Of a DNA stretch of 64,000 bases, positions 26,277 through 34,971 are shown one piece after another; the stretch's first letter is position 1, and every line of letters begins with the position of its first letter. The translations under genes were made by a program, and so were the position numbers. Source of the stretch: Actinomadura syzygii (GTDB lineage Bacteria; Actinomycetota; Actinomycetes; Streptosporangiales; Streptosporangiaceae); NCBI RefSeq assembly GCF_008085905.1, contig NZ_VSFF01000016.1, positions 62,001 to 126,000 of the forward strand, in the 5' to 3' direction. A model generated the notes under the pieces. The model searched no databases and was not told where the DNA came from. It worked only from the letters and a program-made list of their open reading frames with translations.

Positions 26277-29069
26277 TCAGGAGGCCTGGGTCAACGGCGT
26301 GCCGTCGGTCTGGTCGGCGTCATCGGCATCGTCGAGCGGATCTGGGCCGCTGCCCGTCGCCCGGGCTGCGGTTTGCTTGTCGCGCTCGGCGAGCACGCTG
26401 AGGATCTGCTCGTAGTCGCTCTCGATCGGCGGGTTCTTGACCGTGCCGTAGGAGAGCACGTATTCGCTGTGCATTGCCCGGGTGAAGGCGACGTAGTACA
26501 TCCGCTTGACGTCCTGCGTCATCGCGGTGTTCTCCCGGTGCAGGACCACGACGTTGTCGAACTCCATGCCCTTGGCGCCGTGGATGGTGCTCACGACCAG
26601 GTCCGCCTTGGCCTGAGCGTTGTTGGCCTTGCGCTCCCGGTTCTTCTGGTTGGTCAGAGACTGGCGGACGGCGTTGTGCCGGATCTCGTAGCTGAGCAGG
26701 TTGTCCCGCAGCCGGTCGAAGAACTCGGCGTGCGGCAGCGAACTCAGCAGGGTCAGCTGAACCCAGCCGTTGATCGTCGCGGAGTTCTCCAGCCACCAGT
26801 TCGAGACCATCCGCAGGACGGCCTTCTCGACGTTGGGGCTTCCGGCGTTGTTCGTCAGCTTGCCCAGGTTGTCCCTGATGCCCTGCGTCACTACGAAGGC
26901 GGCGTTGTGGGGAGGAACCTGGAGCACGTCGTTCCAGAAGAATTTGATGTACTTGGAGAAGATGTCGGTCGCGAAGACCCTGTCGGACACCAGGCTCGCG
27001 ACGTGGCGCTGCGGGTATTTCTCTTGCAGCACCTTCTCGATCGTCGTCACCTCCCGGCGGGAGTAGGCGAGGAAGGCGACCTGTTCGCCTCGGGCCAGGC
27101 ATGTGTCGACGTAGTTCGGGGCGATGGTCGCCCGGACGATGCCGGCGAGGTCGTCGCTGACGAACGTGGTCAGCTTGGGCACCGCGCGGTAGTCGAGGAT
27201 GACCTTCTCCCGGAAGGTGTCCGCAGTCGGCCTGGCGAGCGAGTTCGCCTTCAGCTGGATGTTCGCGATCTGGTTGGTCTCCAGGTCGCCGAGCACGACG
27301 TTGGCGAAATCGAGGATCTCCTGATTCGATCGGTAGTTCGTCGTGAGCCTGAAGGTGGTGAAGACCCCCGAGCCCTCCAGGGTGTTGAGGGCGCGCGGGT
27401 TCGCCGAGCGGAACTCATACAGGGTCTGGCTCGCGTCGCCGACAATGAAGAGGGACTGCGCGTGCTTGGAGATGTACTTGAGCACGTAGATGAACTCGAA
27501 GATCGAGTTATCCTGCACCTCGTCGATGACGAGATAACGGCATTGCACCTTCGGCGGCTCGATCATGGCGTCGATCCGCTGGTAGCAGATGATGATCTCC
27601 AGCTCCAGCGAGGTCTGCTTGATTCGGTCGAGCACGTCCATGACCTGGTCGAATTTGTTCTCGATGAAGGTGTTGAGAGCCGTGAACGCGCCTGTCTTGT
27701 TTTGGTCGACTTCAAGCAGGCGCATCCGGAACTGGGCGGCGAAGTTGGACGTCGGGTAAAAGATCTCGATCGAGTTGATGATCGTGTCGATGCTCGAGAG
27801 CTCGTGGCTCGGGTGGTTGAGCGTGTAGATGTCGTTGATCATCCGGGCGATGGTCATCGAGCCAACGTCGGGGTTCTTGGCTGTGATGTTGTCGGAGGCG
27901 GCATTGGTGAAGGACAGTACGGTGATGTCGCTGGCCGGTACGCCGCAGGCTTCGAGGTACTTGATGCGCTGGAGGATGACGGTCGACTTGCCGGTGCCGG
28001 CACCGGCTTGGGTCATCACCAGCGGCTCATGGGTGATGACCGCGTTCGTCTGCTGGGCTGACAGGTGCGCCGGGAGGACCGGAGCCGCGGCCGGCCGCAC
28101 GGGAGTGGTCAGATGGCCCTTCATGGCCTCCAGGTGGGAGAGGGTGTGGCTCATCAGCAGGTTGAGGTTCTGCTTCGACAGCTTCGAGGCGATGCCGTCG
28201 TTGAAGGCCGTCTCGATCTTCTTGTGGATCGAGCGGTAGACCTCCAGGGGAACGTTGTAGTTCTCCAGGTAGCGCAGCTGGACGGCGAGCGCGTTGAGCT
28301 GCTCGTCGGTCTGGCTGGCAGGGAGTCCGTCGATGTAGGCGCAGACCTGGTCGGCCATGGCCTCGGAGTCCCATATCTCGGCCTGGGCGGTGATGGCATC
28401 GCAAACGCTGTACTCCTCGGTCAGCCATGTCTCCAGCGCGTCGGGGTTCTTCCGGCTCAGGCCCGCGGCATGCAGGCGGTCGTCGATGAAGCCGCCGGCG
28501 TTCTCCAGCGGGCTGATGTCCCATGCGGTGAAGACGAGGGCGTCACGGCCGACCGTGGAGGTGTTCGACGCGATCATCACGCGTTCGGGCTCGGTCGCGC
28601 CCCTTTTGAAGAAGAACAGCTCCATCCGGTACTGGACGAGGAACTCGCGCGGCATCCTCTTGGCGCCCGTCGCGGCGTCCTCGTAGAGCTTGGCGGCCTG
28701 CGGCGTCAGGGCGAAGCTGATGTCCCAGTAGTTGGAGTCGGTGTCGATGACGCAGCGTTCCTGCGCGTGCGGGGCGGCGAGGGTGAACGAGCCGGCCTGG
28801 GTCAGCGCTCGCCGGGTCATCGGTGCGATCGGGATCGTCGTGACGGTAATGCCGTTCTGCGTCGAGATCGCCTTGGTCTCTATGTGGCCGCCGGCGTCGG
28901 CGAGGTAGGCGGTGTTGCTGGTCGAGGCCACTGGCAGCAGTTGGCTGTTGAGCAGGCCGTACCTGGCCTTGCCGTTGCCGGTGAGTTTGGAGGAGAAGAA
29001 CTTCGGGTCGATGGCCTTGTGCGAGCTCTGGGCCGTCGACACGTCGATGTCGTCGAGAAGGAGCGGCAT
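26277..29069 (-). CDS. UvrD/Rep-type superfamily 1 DNA helicase
   Basis: 930 residues. After an N-terminal ~310-residue region without known motifs, helicase motif I is MTQAGAGTGKST, followed by motif Ia (VLSFTNAAS), motif II VIDEVQDNS, motif III GDASQTLYEFR, motif IV TNYRS, and C-terminal TIHGAKGMEFDNVVV and YVAFTRA (motifs V and VI). So it is a complete 3'-5' SF1A helicase expected to unwind DNA in replication or repair. The N-terminal part is an additional domain absent from UvrD. A promoter-like motif lies at 29153-29172 upstream. Confidence 0.9.
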   Translation of the reverse strand: MPLLLDDIDVSTAQSSHKAIDPKFFSSKLTGNGKARYGLLNSQLLPVASTSNTAYLADAGGHIETKAISTQNGITVTTIPIAPMTRRALTQAGSFTLAAPHAQERCVIDTDSNYWDISFALTPQAAKLYEDAATGAKRMPREFLVQYRMELFFFKRGATEPERVMIASNTSTVGRDALVFTAWDISPLENAGGFIDDRLHAAGLSRKNPDALETWLTEEYSVCDAITAQAEIWDSEAMADQVCAYIDGLPASQTDEQLNALAVQLRYLENYNVPLEVYRSIHKKIETAFNDGIASKLSKQNLNLLMSHTLSHLEAMKGHLTTPVRPAAAPVLPAHLSAQQTNAVITHEPLVMTQAGAGTGKSTVILQRIKYLEACGVPASDITVLSFTNAASDNITAKNPDVGSMTIARMINDIYTLNHPSHELSSIDTIINSIEIFYPTSNFAAQFRMRLLEVDQNKTGAFTALNTFIENKFDQVMDVLDRIKQTSLELEIIICYQRIDAMIEPPKVQCRYLVIDEVQDNSIFEFIYVLKYISKHAQSLFIVGDASQTLYEFRSANPRALNTLEGSGVFTTFRLTTNYRSNQEILDFANVVLGDLETNQIANIQLKANSLARPTADTFREKVILDYRAVPKLTTFVSDDLAGIVRATIAPNYVDTCLARGEQVAFLAYSRREVTTIEKVLQEKYPQRHVASLVSDRVFATDIFSKYIKFFWNDVLQVPPHNAAFVVTQGIRDNLGKLTNNAGSPNVEKAVLRMVSNWWLENSATINGWVQLTLLSSLPHAEFFDRLRDNLLSYEIRHNAVRQSLTNQKNRERKANNAQAKADLVVSTIHGAKGMEFDNVVVLHRENTAMTQDVKRMYYVAFTRAMHSEYVLSYGTVKNPPIESDYEQILSVLAERDKQTAARATGSGPDPLDDADDADQTDGTPLTQAS

Positions 29070-29152
29070 GATCGTGTTCCGTGCTTCCGTGAGGATCCTG
29101 GTGGATGAGGGCGCGACGGCCTCTCACAAGGCATGTGCAATGCTATTTGAAA

Positions 29153-29172
29153 GCCTATTCTCTGTCTATTGA
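29153..29172 (-). promoter_or_regulatory. Candidate promoter motif before helicase gene
   Basis: On the minus strand this reads TCAATAGACAGAGAATAGGC. It matches TCAATGGACCCATAATAGAC at 38417-38436 at 15 of 20 positions without gaps, in a rare AT-rich gap. TTGATC lies 18 nt upstream of AATAGAC. It is about 84 nt before the start codon. Confidence 0.45.
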
Positions 29173-29245
29173 CTCACTTCAGAGATGGGATCAACATGCT
29201 TACTGAAAGAACCTCGATGGCCATGCACAACCGAGGTCCGGCGCC

Positions 29246-29377
29246 ATGGAGCATGCGGTCGACTTCGTGGACCCGGCGGTGATGGCAGCGCCGGGCGAGC
29301 CGCCTGGGCCGATGGACGCCGATCACGCGAGCCGGCACCCGGCAGCGATCGCGGTGGTCCTGGAGGCCGCGGAGTGA
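29246..29377 (+). CDS. Possible 43-residue protein before a terminator
   Basis: ATG 29246 to TGA 29377, product MEHAVDFVDPAVMAAPGEPP then a short Ala-rich helix. Third codon positions are GC-rich. GAGG is 9 nt upstream, and a strong plus-strand terminator starts 12 nt after the stop. The terminator is the main support. Function unknown. Confidence 0.35.
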   Translation: MEHAVDFVDPAVMAAPGEPPGPMDADHASRHPAAIAVVLEAAE

Positions 29378-29388
29378 GGAGAGGAGGA

Positions 29389-29434
29389 CGACCACCGCCC
29401 GCGGGACGGGCGGGCGGTGGTCGCACCTTTTCTC
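29389..29434 (+). terminator. Rho-independent terminator
   Basis: Perfect 14-bp stem, CGACCACCGCCCGC at 29389-29402 and GCGGGCGGTGGTCG at 29410-29423, with a 7-nt loop, followed by CACCTTTTCT. A second hairpin, GTCGGGGCC-GTGA-GGCCCCGAC, follows at 29445-29466. Confidence 0.7.
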
Positions 29435-29466
29435 GACTTCACCCGTCGGGGCCGTGAGGCCCCGAC

Positions 29467-29870
29467 AATCTCAACTCCACCCTTCGGGGGCGGGCGCGAA
29501 GGGCTGGCCCGCAATACCCATGGAGATCGAGCGGCTTCCTATACGGCCTTTCGCGAGCCACATCCAATCAAGTGGGCCTCTTCGAGGCCAGCCAATTGGA
29601 CGTTTCCTCGGAGGCCGAGCTTTGGTCTGCCACTCGGCCAGCTCCACACGAACGAGGGCCGACCGCCACGAAGTCGCCTATAGGCGGTTCAAGGGTCACC
29701 AGAGTCCCCTGACCCTCGTCGTCAGGGAACTGGCTTGGAATCTTCGCGGGACGGGCGTGCCGGTGGAGCCGACGCATCTGCGGGAGAGAAAGATGGACTA
29801 CCACGCCAATTAATGTTGTGAGGTCGTTCACGGCACGGTCGCCGTTGTCGAGTGCAGGATGAGTTGGGGA
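29467..29870. other. 400 bp without a confident gene
   Basis: A plus-strand frame ending at 29813 has a gene-like tail (LTLVVRELAWNLRGTGVPVEP), but no start with a ribosome site was found. A small hairpin GGCCTC-TTC-GAGGCC lies near 29577. Nothing else was seen. Confidence 0.3.
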
Positions 29871-30155
29871 TCAGGTCTCCTCAGAAGACCGGTAATGGTC
29901 CTTGATTTCCAAGATGTCGGCGTGAGCGGACAAGAGCAGCTGTGCAGCGTGCACGGCCTCGGCATTGGACTTGCCGGGGGCGAGACCGATGTGATCATCG
30001 ATGTACTCGACGGCCTTGCCGATCGCCCCTCGGTCTGCTGCCCCTCGCCCTTCCTTGGAGATGCGGCAGGCCCGGTCCAGGATGTCCCGTTCGGTGGTAC
30101 CTTCCCGTGCGCCACATCGAATGCGCCAGAGAATGTCGAAAATCGGCTCTGACAT
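29871..30155 (-). CDS. Small hypothetical protein
   Basis: 94 residues with GAGGAGAG directly upstream of ATG 30155. Helical and charged: ILDRACRISKEGRGA, AVEYIDDHIGLAPGKSNAEAVHAAQLLL. No family recognised. Last of four small minus-strand genes. Confidence 0.55.
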   Translation of the reverse strand: MSEPIFDILWRIRCGAREGTTERDILDRACRISKEGRGAADRGAIGKAVEYIDDHIGLAPGKSNAEAVHAAQLLLSAHADILEIKDHYRSSEET

Positions 30156-30185
30156 GTCTCTCCTCTCGCCCTGGTTCGGAGGTGG

Positions 30186-30392
30186 TTAGCCGGCCACGAG
30201 GTCATCAACCCGAAGGGATCGAATCTCCGCCTTACGCTCCTTCCAGTGCCGAATCTCGTCGTCGCACCTCTCGTACACCTCCTTCTTGCAATCGGCGAAG
30301 GTCTTACCCTCTTCCACTCCATAGCCGAACTTGATGTCTCGTATCCGGGGGAAGGAGGCATCCGACCAATCGACCCAGTATTTTCCCACCAT
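30186..30392 (-). CDS. Small hypothetical protein
   Basis: 68 residues from ATG 30392, GGGG 4 nt upstream. MVGKYWVDWSDASFPRIRD then a charged helix (EVYERCDDEIRHWKERKAE). Follows the 30404 gene by 11 nt, so it is in the same operon. Function unknown. Confidence 0.55.
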   Translation of the reverse strand: MVGKYWVDWSDASFPRIRDIKFGYGVEEGKTFADCKKEVYERCDDEIRHWKERKAEIRSLRVDDLVAG

Positions 30393-30403
30393 GTCGCCCC
30401 TAT

Positions 30404-30634
30404 CTACTCGGAGATCTCTTCGAGCTTCTCCAGTGCCTTGGCCTCGCTGGTGAAGAATTTCGTTCGTCGCGCGCCGCGCCCCTCCCCCTCTTCGGCCCGG
30501 AACCTCACGATGTACCAGCGGCCCGCGCGCCCTCGTACCTGATACGTGTACGCGCCGATCAAAAGACTGTGGGCGGTCTCGTTCACGAGAATGACCGTCT
30601 CGTAATGAGGTGGGATGTTCTCGAACCATTCCAT
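30404..30634 (-). CDS. Small hypothetical beta-rich protein
   Basis: 76 residues from ATG 30634. The AAGGAG ribosome site lies in the last codons of the upstream gene. Predicted strands (YETVILVNETAHSLLIGAY, RWYIVRFRAEEGEGR) are followed by a helix ending ALEKLEEISE. The family is unknown. Confidence 0.55.
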   Translation of the reverse strand: MEWFENIPPHYETVILVNETAHSLLIGAYTYQVRGRAGRWYIVRFRAEEGEGRGARRTKFFTSEAKALEKLEEISE

Positions 30635-30640
30635 CTCTCA

Positions 30641-30766
30641 TCACTCCTTGAGATATTTTGAGAGCTGGGCAATCTCCTTCAGAGCCTTCTTGCCGACGTC
30701 GGCGGCGACATGGGATCGGCTGTAACCGGCTGATGCCTCAATCTCGACCTCAGTGGCTCCGCTCAC
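30641..30766 (-). CDS. Very small hypothetical protein or gene remnant
   Basis: 41 residues from GTG 30766: MSGATEVEIEASAGYSRSHV then VGKKALKEIAQLSKYLKE. There is no good ribosome site, and the start falls just after a hairpin. It ends 6 nt before the next start. It may be the end of a longer lost gene. Confidence 0.35.
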   Translation of the reverse strand: MSGATEVEIEASAGYSRSHVAADVGKKALKEIAQLSKYLKE

Positions 30767-30774
30767 GGGACACA

Positions 30775-30807
30775 GGGCGGATCTTCTCGTTCGGAGAAGA
30801 ACCGCCC
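30775..30807. terminator. Hairpin between double AAA+ gene and small operon
   Basis: GGGCGGATCTTCTC and GAGAAGAACCGCCC pair along 14 bp with one mismatch and a 5-nt loop. TTT follows on the plus strand and is absent on the minus strand, so terminator activity for the AAA+ gene is uncertain. Confidence 0.45.
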
Positions 30808-30820
30808 TTTCGGGGAGGCG

Positions 30821-32761
30821 TTATGAGGTCTGCGGGAGCTCTTCGACGGCCCCGGGCATCTGAGCGGCGGGTCCGGTCTGGTTCTGCCGCGGAGAGCGAG
30901 CGGCGAGCAGGCGGTCCTCGATCCATGTCCGCACGGCTCGACCGGCCGGGCGCGCGCCCAGGCTGGGCACGAACGTCGCCTCACTCATGGCGGCTGCCTC
31001 ATCGTCGGGAATGGCATCGGGCAGGATCTGCGCCAGCCTCGGCTTGGCTGCGGCGATCTGCTCGCGGCACCGTGTGTAGTGCGAGCAGATGATGTCGCGG
31101 TAGACCTCCTTGCTGATCGGGTTGAAGCCGACGAGCATGGAGAACCGGCCGAGCAGTTCGGCGTCGAAGACCTCCGCCAGGGCCTTGTTGAGGCTCCTGG
31201 TCGATGGCGCCGTCTGTGCTGAGCCGAAGCCGATGCGCTGGCCGTTCAGCGACTCCTGGGCGGCGTTGGTCGTGCAGATGACCAGTGCCTTGGAGAAGTC
31301 GAGCAGTTTGCCGTGGGAGTTGCGGATGTAGCCCTCGTCGAAGGCCGACAGGAAGAGCCGCTGCACGGCTTTGTCCGACTTCTCGAACTCGTCGAGCAGG
31401 ATCACCCGATGTGGGTTGGACTCCAGAGTGTCGAAGGGCAGTTCCTGGTTGGAGTCCGAGCCGATGTAACCGGGAGGAGCACCGACGATCTTCGAGACCG
31501 ATGAGGGCGTGTGGAACTCCGCCATGTTGAGGATGATCGGCTCGGCACCGGTCATCTCCTCGGCGATGATCTTCGCCGCTGCGGTCTTGCCGACGCCCGA
31601 GGCTCCGGCGAACATCCAGGTCGTCGGGGTCGTGGACGGAAAGAGCTGCAGTTGTTCCCGGGCGAGCCGGTCGGTCAGCCGGTCGAGGATGCCGTCCTGG
31701 CCCTGGAGGCGATCGGTGAGAGCGGCGTGGAGGACGGTGACGTCGAAGTCCTTGCGCTGGGCGTTGCCCGTCATGAGCCGTTTGGCGACGTCGAGGATGC
31801 GTTTGGCGGTCAGCGGCACCTGCGGAACGGCCTGCAGGGCTTGGACCATGGCGGTGTCGCCGGCCTTCTCGGCTTGGACGATCAGCCGCTTCTGTTCGAG
31901 CACGCGGTCGGCCATCGCCCGGTCGAGCAGGGTGATGGCGTTGTCGGGGCGGTGTTGGCCTGCCCGGGAGTTCTCTTCGGCGATCGTCACCGTTTCGGCG
32001 AGCACCGCGTCGGACACGGTGATCTGCTGACGGTAGTGCGCGAGAAGGCCGGGGCGGACCGTGGACAGGACGGCCGCGGTCTGCTCGAGCGTGAGCTCGT
32101 CGACGATGAGCCGCGAGAAGCGCCGGGAGAACGCGGGGTCATCGTCGAAGGCCCGGGACTCGGTGGTCGTGGTCGCCCCGATCACCGACATGTCGCCGCG
32201 GGCGAGCGCGGGCTTGAGGATCTGGGAGATCTTCTGCGCCGTCGGATTGCCCCCGCCCGAGCCGCTGCCGGTGCTCCCGGTGATCTGGTGGATCTCGTCG
32301 ATGAAGAGAATGGCCTTGTTCTTGGGATTGGTGGCGAAGTCGATGAGCTCCATGAGCTTGTCTTCGAGCGCGCCGACGATGCCGGAACCGGCGATGAGGT
32401 TGGCGATCGGCAGCTCGTAGATCGTGTGGTCGCGCAGTTGGTCGGGAATGAGGGTGTCTCCGAGAGCGATACGCCGGGCGATGTCCTCGACGATCTTCGT
32501 CTTCCCGACCCCGGCGGGGCCTACGAGCAGGGCGTTCGGTTTGTTCTTGCTGATGACGACCGAGATGGTCTGTCCGATGAGCGTGTCGCGGAACATCGTC
32601 GGTTCGGCGTTCTGGAATTTTTCGTTGTAGTCGACGAGGAGGTCTTCGGCAATGCCGTAGTCGGCGGGCAGCGCCAGCGGTCCAGACGGCGGCAAGGATG
32701 GCGGGAGAGCGTCGTTGGTGTCATCGCCGCCGGAGTTGCCGGTGAAGTTGGACAGGCCCAT
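30821..32761 (-). CDS. ClpA/ClpB-like double AAA+ ATPase
   Basis: 646 residues from ATG 32761, with AAGGAG 9 nt upstream; longer frames upstream lack support. The first module has LLVGPAGVGKTKIVED and AILFIDEIHQITG; the second has WMFAGASGVGKTAAAK, VGAPPGYIG (as in ClpA/B) and VILLDEFEKSDKAVQRL. It has the Clp layout with a shortened N-terminus and no ClpB middle coiled coil. Its nearest relative in the window is the left-edge gene at 1-1674. The VWA and MoxR-like genes lie upstream in the same direction. Probable role: energy-driven remodelling of a protein complex. Substrate unknown. Confidence 0.85.
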   Translation of the reverse strand: MGLSNFTGNSGGDDTNDALPPSLPPSGPLALPADYGIAEDLLVDYNEKFQNAEPTMFRDTLIGQTISVVISKNKPNALLVGPAGVGKTKIVEDIARRIALGDTLIPDQLRDHTIYELPIANLIAGSGIVGALEDKLMELIDFATNPKNKAILFIDEIHQITGSTGSGSGGGNPTAQKISQILKPALARGDMSVIGATTTTESRAFDDDPAFSRRFSRLIVDELTLEQTAAVLSTVRPGLLAHYRQQITVSDAVLAETVTIAEENSRAGQHRPDNAITLLDRAMADRVLEQKRLIVQAEKAGDTAMVQALQAVPQVPLTAKRILDVAKRLMTGNAQRKDFDVTVLHAALTDRLQGQDGILDRLTDRLAREQLQLFPSTTPTTWMFAGASGVGKTAAAKIIAEEMTGAEPIILNMAEFHTPSSVSKIVGAPPGYIGSDSNQELPFDTLESNPHRVILLDEFEKSDKAVQRLFLSAFDEGYIRNSHGKLLDFSKALVICTTNAAQESLNGQRIGFGSAQTAPSTRSLNKALAEVFDAELLGRFSMLVGFNPISKEVYRDIICSHYTRCREQIAAAKPRLAQILPDAIPDDEAAAMSEATFVPSLGARPAGRAVRTWIEDRLLAARSPRQNQTGPAAQMPGAVEELPQTS

Positions 32762-33250
32762 GGGAAAGGCTCCTTCTGATGTGGGCGGCGGGTCAGGGGT
32801 TCGCGGGTGCGATCTCGACGCGATCGTCGGCGGGCTTGCCCGTGGGTGCCGAGGCCGGTGGCGGCGTTGATGATCAGCGATGCGGGAGCGGTCGTGGTGG
32901 GGTGCCTCGGCGAACGCCTCGATCTCTGCGCGTAAATCGCCGGTCGTCGGCGATCGCGGCCCGGGTCCCGGTGAGCGGCACGGTGAGGGAGCGCCTCGCT
33001 TTCCCGGTCCGAGGATCCGCATGAGCATGTGAGGGCCAGACGTGCCGCCGTGCTCACGGGCGACGTCGGCGCCTTCCCGGTCTCCTCGGCCGGTTCGCGG
33101 GCACGGCCCGTCCGTGGGGCACGGTGGCCAGGGCCTGCGGATGGCGTGGATCGTGCTGTTCAGATAGGGGTGCCGGTCGAGGAGGACGCGGGCGTCGGCG
33201 CCCGGCGGCACCGCTCGAAGAGTCGGGCGGCGCCGCCGTGGGGAGGGTGA
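32762..33250. other. 489 bp without a confident gene
   Basis: GC-rich spacer between the VWA gene and the double AAA+ gene. Open frames exist on the minus strand but are Arg/Pro/Ser-rich in the way expected of shadow frames. No AT-rich promoter island was seen. Confidence 0.4.
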
Positions 33251-34930
33251 TCAGGCGACCATGCCGAGCAGCCGCTGGTGGATCGCCGGATCGATGTGCT
33301 TCATCCGCTGCGCGAACTCCTTGGCGTTGCTGACCATGTCGTTCCAATCCATGGCCGAGCAGGGCGCGTAGTAGATGTTGGGGGGATGCTCCTCGCGCGT
33401 ACTCGGTGGAGACCACTCGAAGTCGGTGATGACCAGACTCAGCCGGCGTTTCCGGCTCGGGCTGGCGCCGATGTAGTCCCAGATCTGCTTGTACTCGGTC
33501 CCGCCGGTGACTTTCGGCACCTTCCGGAATTCCTTCCAGATCTGGGTGACCGACTTGTTCTCCACCCTGAGCAGCGTCTCCTGCGAGAGGATGTGGCTGA
33601 AGGAGTTGAAGTACAGGTTGACGTTGAGTCTCTTGGCGATCCGGATGAGCATGAGCACGGCCTCCTGGTAGTTGGCCTCGCTGATCGACCCGGAAGTGTC
33701 GACGTAGACGTGCAGGTCGGGCATGTACTCGACCGAGGTGATCCGGCCGGGCTTGTTGTAGTCGTCGGGGTCGCGGCGGTTGGTCTTGAGGAAGGTCGTC
33801 TTGGACTTTCGGAAGACGTTCTGCGACCGGTTGACCTTGCCCATTCGTCGCAGCACCCGGGTGATCGCGCCGAAGAGGTTGATCTTCGACGGCGGCTGCC
33901 TGCGGAACTTCACCTGGGCCGAACGGCTGCCGGGCCTGCCGGGCTGCTGCTTGGCGGCGATGGCCTGCGCGCGGGCGGTGGCCCGCTGCAGGGTCGTCAG
34001 CTTTGTCAGGTTCCGGTGCGAGACGACCTTGATCGGCGAGGTCAGGGACCGGTTCAGGAGCTTCCACTCCTTGGTCACCTTGGACGCGCTCGCTCGGGCA
34101 TGGGCCTCGGCGTTGACCAGGACCAGCGACCGTGGGCAGAACAGTTCGCCGACGGTGAACGGCAGGACGCCGACGACGTCGGTGCTCGCCTGCCGTGCCG
34201 CACGCTGCTGTTGGACGTAGGTCATGAGCATGTGGATGACGAGCCGCGCGAACGAGAACTCTTGGTTGCCCTGTGTGTCGTCCTGTCGCAGCAGCAGCGA
34301 TTCGGTGAGCCCTGTGAGCGAGAGGTTCGCGAAATCGCCGAGCAGCTTGGTCGTGTCCGGCGGTAGGGCGGAGCTCATCGCCTGCGTCTGTCGGCCCAGC
34401 CATTGCTTGAAATCGTCGAATGCGGCGTTGGACTGGAACCAGAACCCGAGGGTGTTCGGGTGGTAGGTGTAGGCCAGGCTCGCAAAGAACGCCTCACCGT
34501 CGCCAGAACCCGACAGCAGGCTCTTGGCCGCTGGGATGACGTCGTCGCGGGCGGTGTAGATCACCGAGGGGCCGGGCGCGGGCATCTTGTACCGCCGCCC
34601 GGCCTGGACGGCGAACAGCTCGCCCACTGGCAGCGGCGTCGCCTGGTCGAAGTCGACCAGGGTCTGCCCGAGAAGTTCCTTCATCGTCTGCTCCGCAGCC
34701 GGATCGGCGGTCGCGCCGAGGCAGTGCATGAGCAGAGCGCCGATGTCGCCGGTGATGTCGTTGCCCTGGGCGTCGGCCATCGCGACCGGAGCACCGGGGT
34801 TGAGCGGCGTGCGCAGCGGATCGACGATGGCCGACTCGATCGCGGGCAGCGGGTCGTAGTCGCCCTTGCAGGTGATCGTGTGCACGGCATCGAGCACGGC
34901 CGGTTTCTGGTTGGTGACGGTGATCGTCAT
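33251..34930 (-). CDS. VWA-domain protein paired with MoxR-like ATPase
   Basis: 559 residues, AGAGGAGGG about 10 nt before ATG 34930. The C-terminal ~200 residues form a von Willebrand A-like domain: the MIDAS start is VYVDTSGSIS near residue 400, followed by EAVLMLIRIAKRLNVNLYFNSF, the threonine in KVTGGTEYKQIWDY, and SLVITDFEW. The N-terminal part is helical with a basic central region. MoxR ATPase plus VWA protein pairs are known chaperone-like systems that insert metals or mature enzyme complexes, and the MoxR-like gene lies just upstream (41 bp). In this setting the target is probably a replication or transfer complex (inference). Confidence 0.75.
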   Translation of the reverse strand: MTITVTNQKPAVLDAVHTITCKGDYDPLPAIESAIVDPLRTPLNPGAPVAMADAQGNDITGDIGALLMHCLGATADPAAEQTMKELLGQTLVDFDQATPLPVGELFAVQAGRRYKMPAPGPSVIYTARDDVIPAAKSLLSGSGDGEAFFASLAYTYHPNTLGFWFQSNAAFDDFKQWLGRQTQAMSSALPPDTTKLLGDFANLSLTGLTESLLLRQDDTQGNQEFSFARLVIHMLMTYVQQQRAARQASTDVVGVLPFTVGELFCPRSLVLVNAEAHARASASKVTKEWKLLNRSLTSPIKVVSHRNLTKLTTLQRATARAQAIAAKQQPGRPGSRSAQVKFRRQPPSKINLFGAITRVLRRMGKVNRSQNVFRKSKTTFLKTNRRDPDDYNKPGRITSVEYMPDLHVYVDTSGSISEANYQEAVLMLIRIAKRLNVNLYFNSFSHILSQETLLRVENKSVTQIWKEFRKVPKVTGGTEYKQIWDYIGASPSRKRRLSLVITDFEWSPPSTREEHPPNIYYAPCSAMDWNDMVSNAKEFAQRMKHIDPAIHQRLLGMVA

Positions 34931-34971
34931 GGCTGAGTCGCCCTCCTCTTAGAGGTGCGTGGTCGTCGTGG

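Noticed and set aside
32762..33211. N-terminal extension of the double AAA+ protein up to 33211
   Set aside because: The extension is Arg/Pro-rich without structure, while ATG 32761 has a perfect AAGGAG site.
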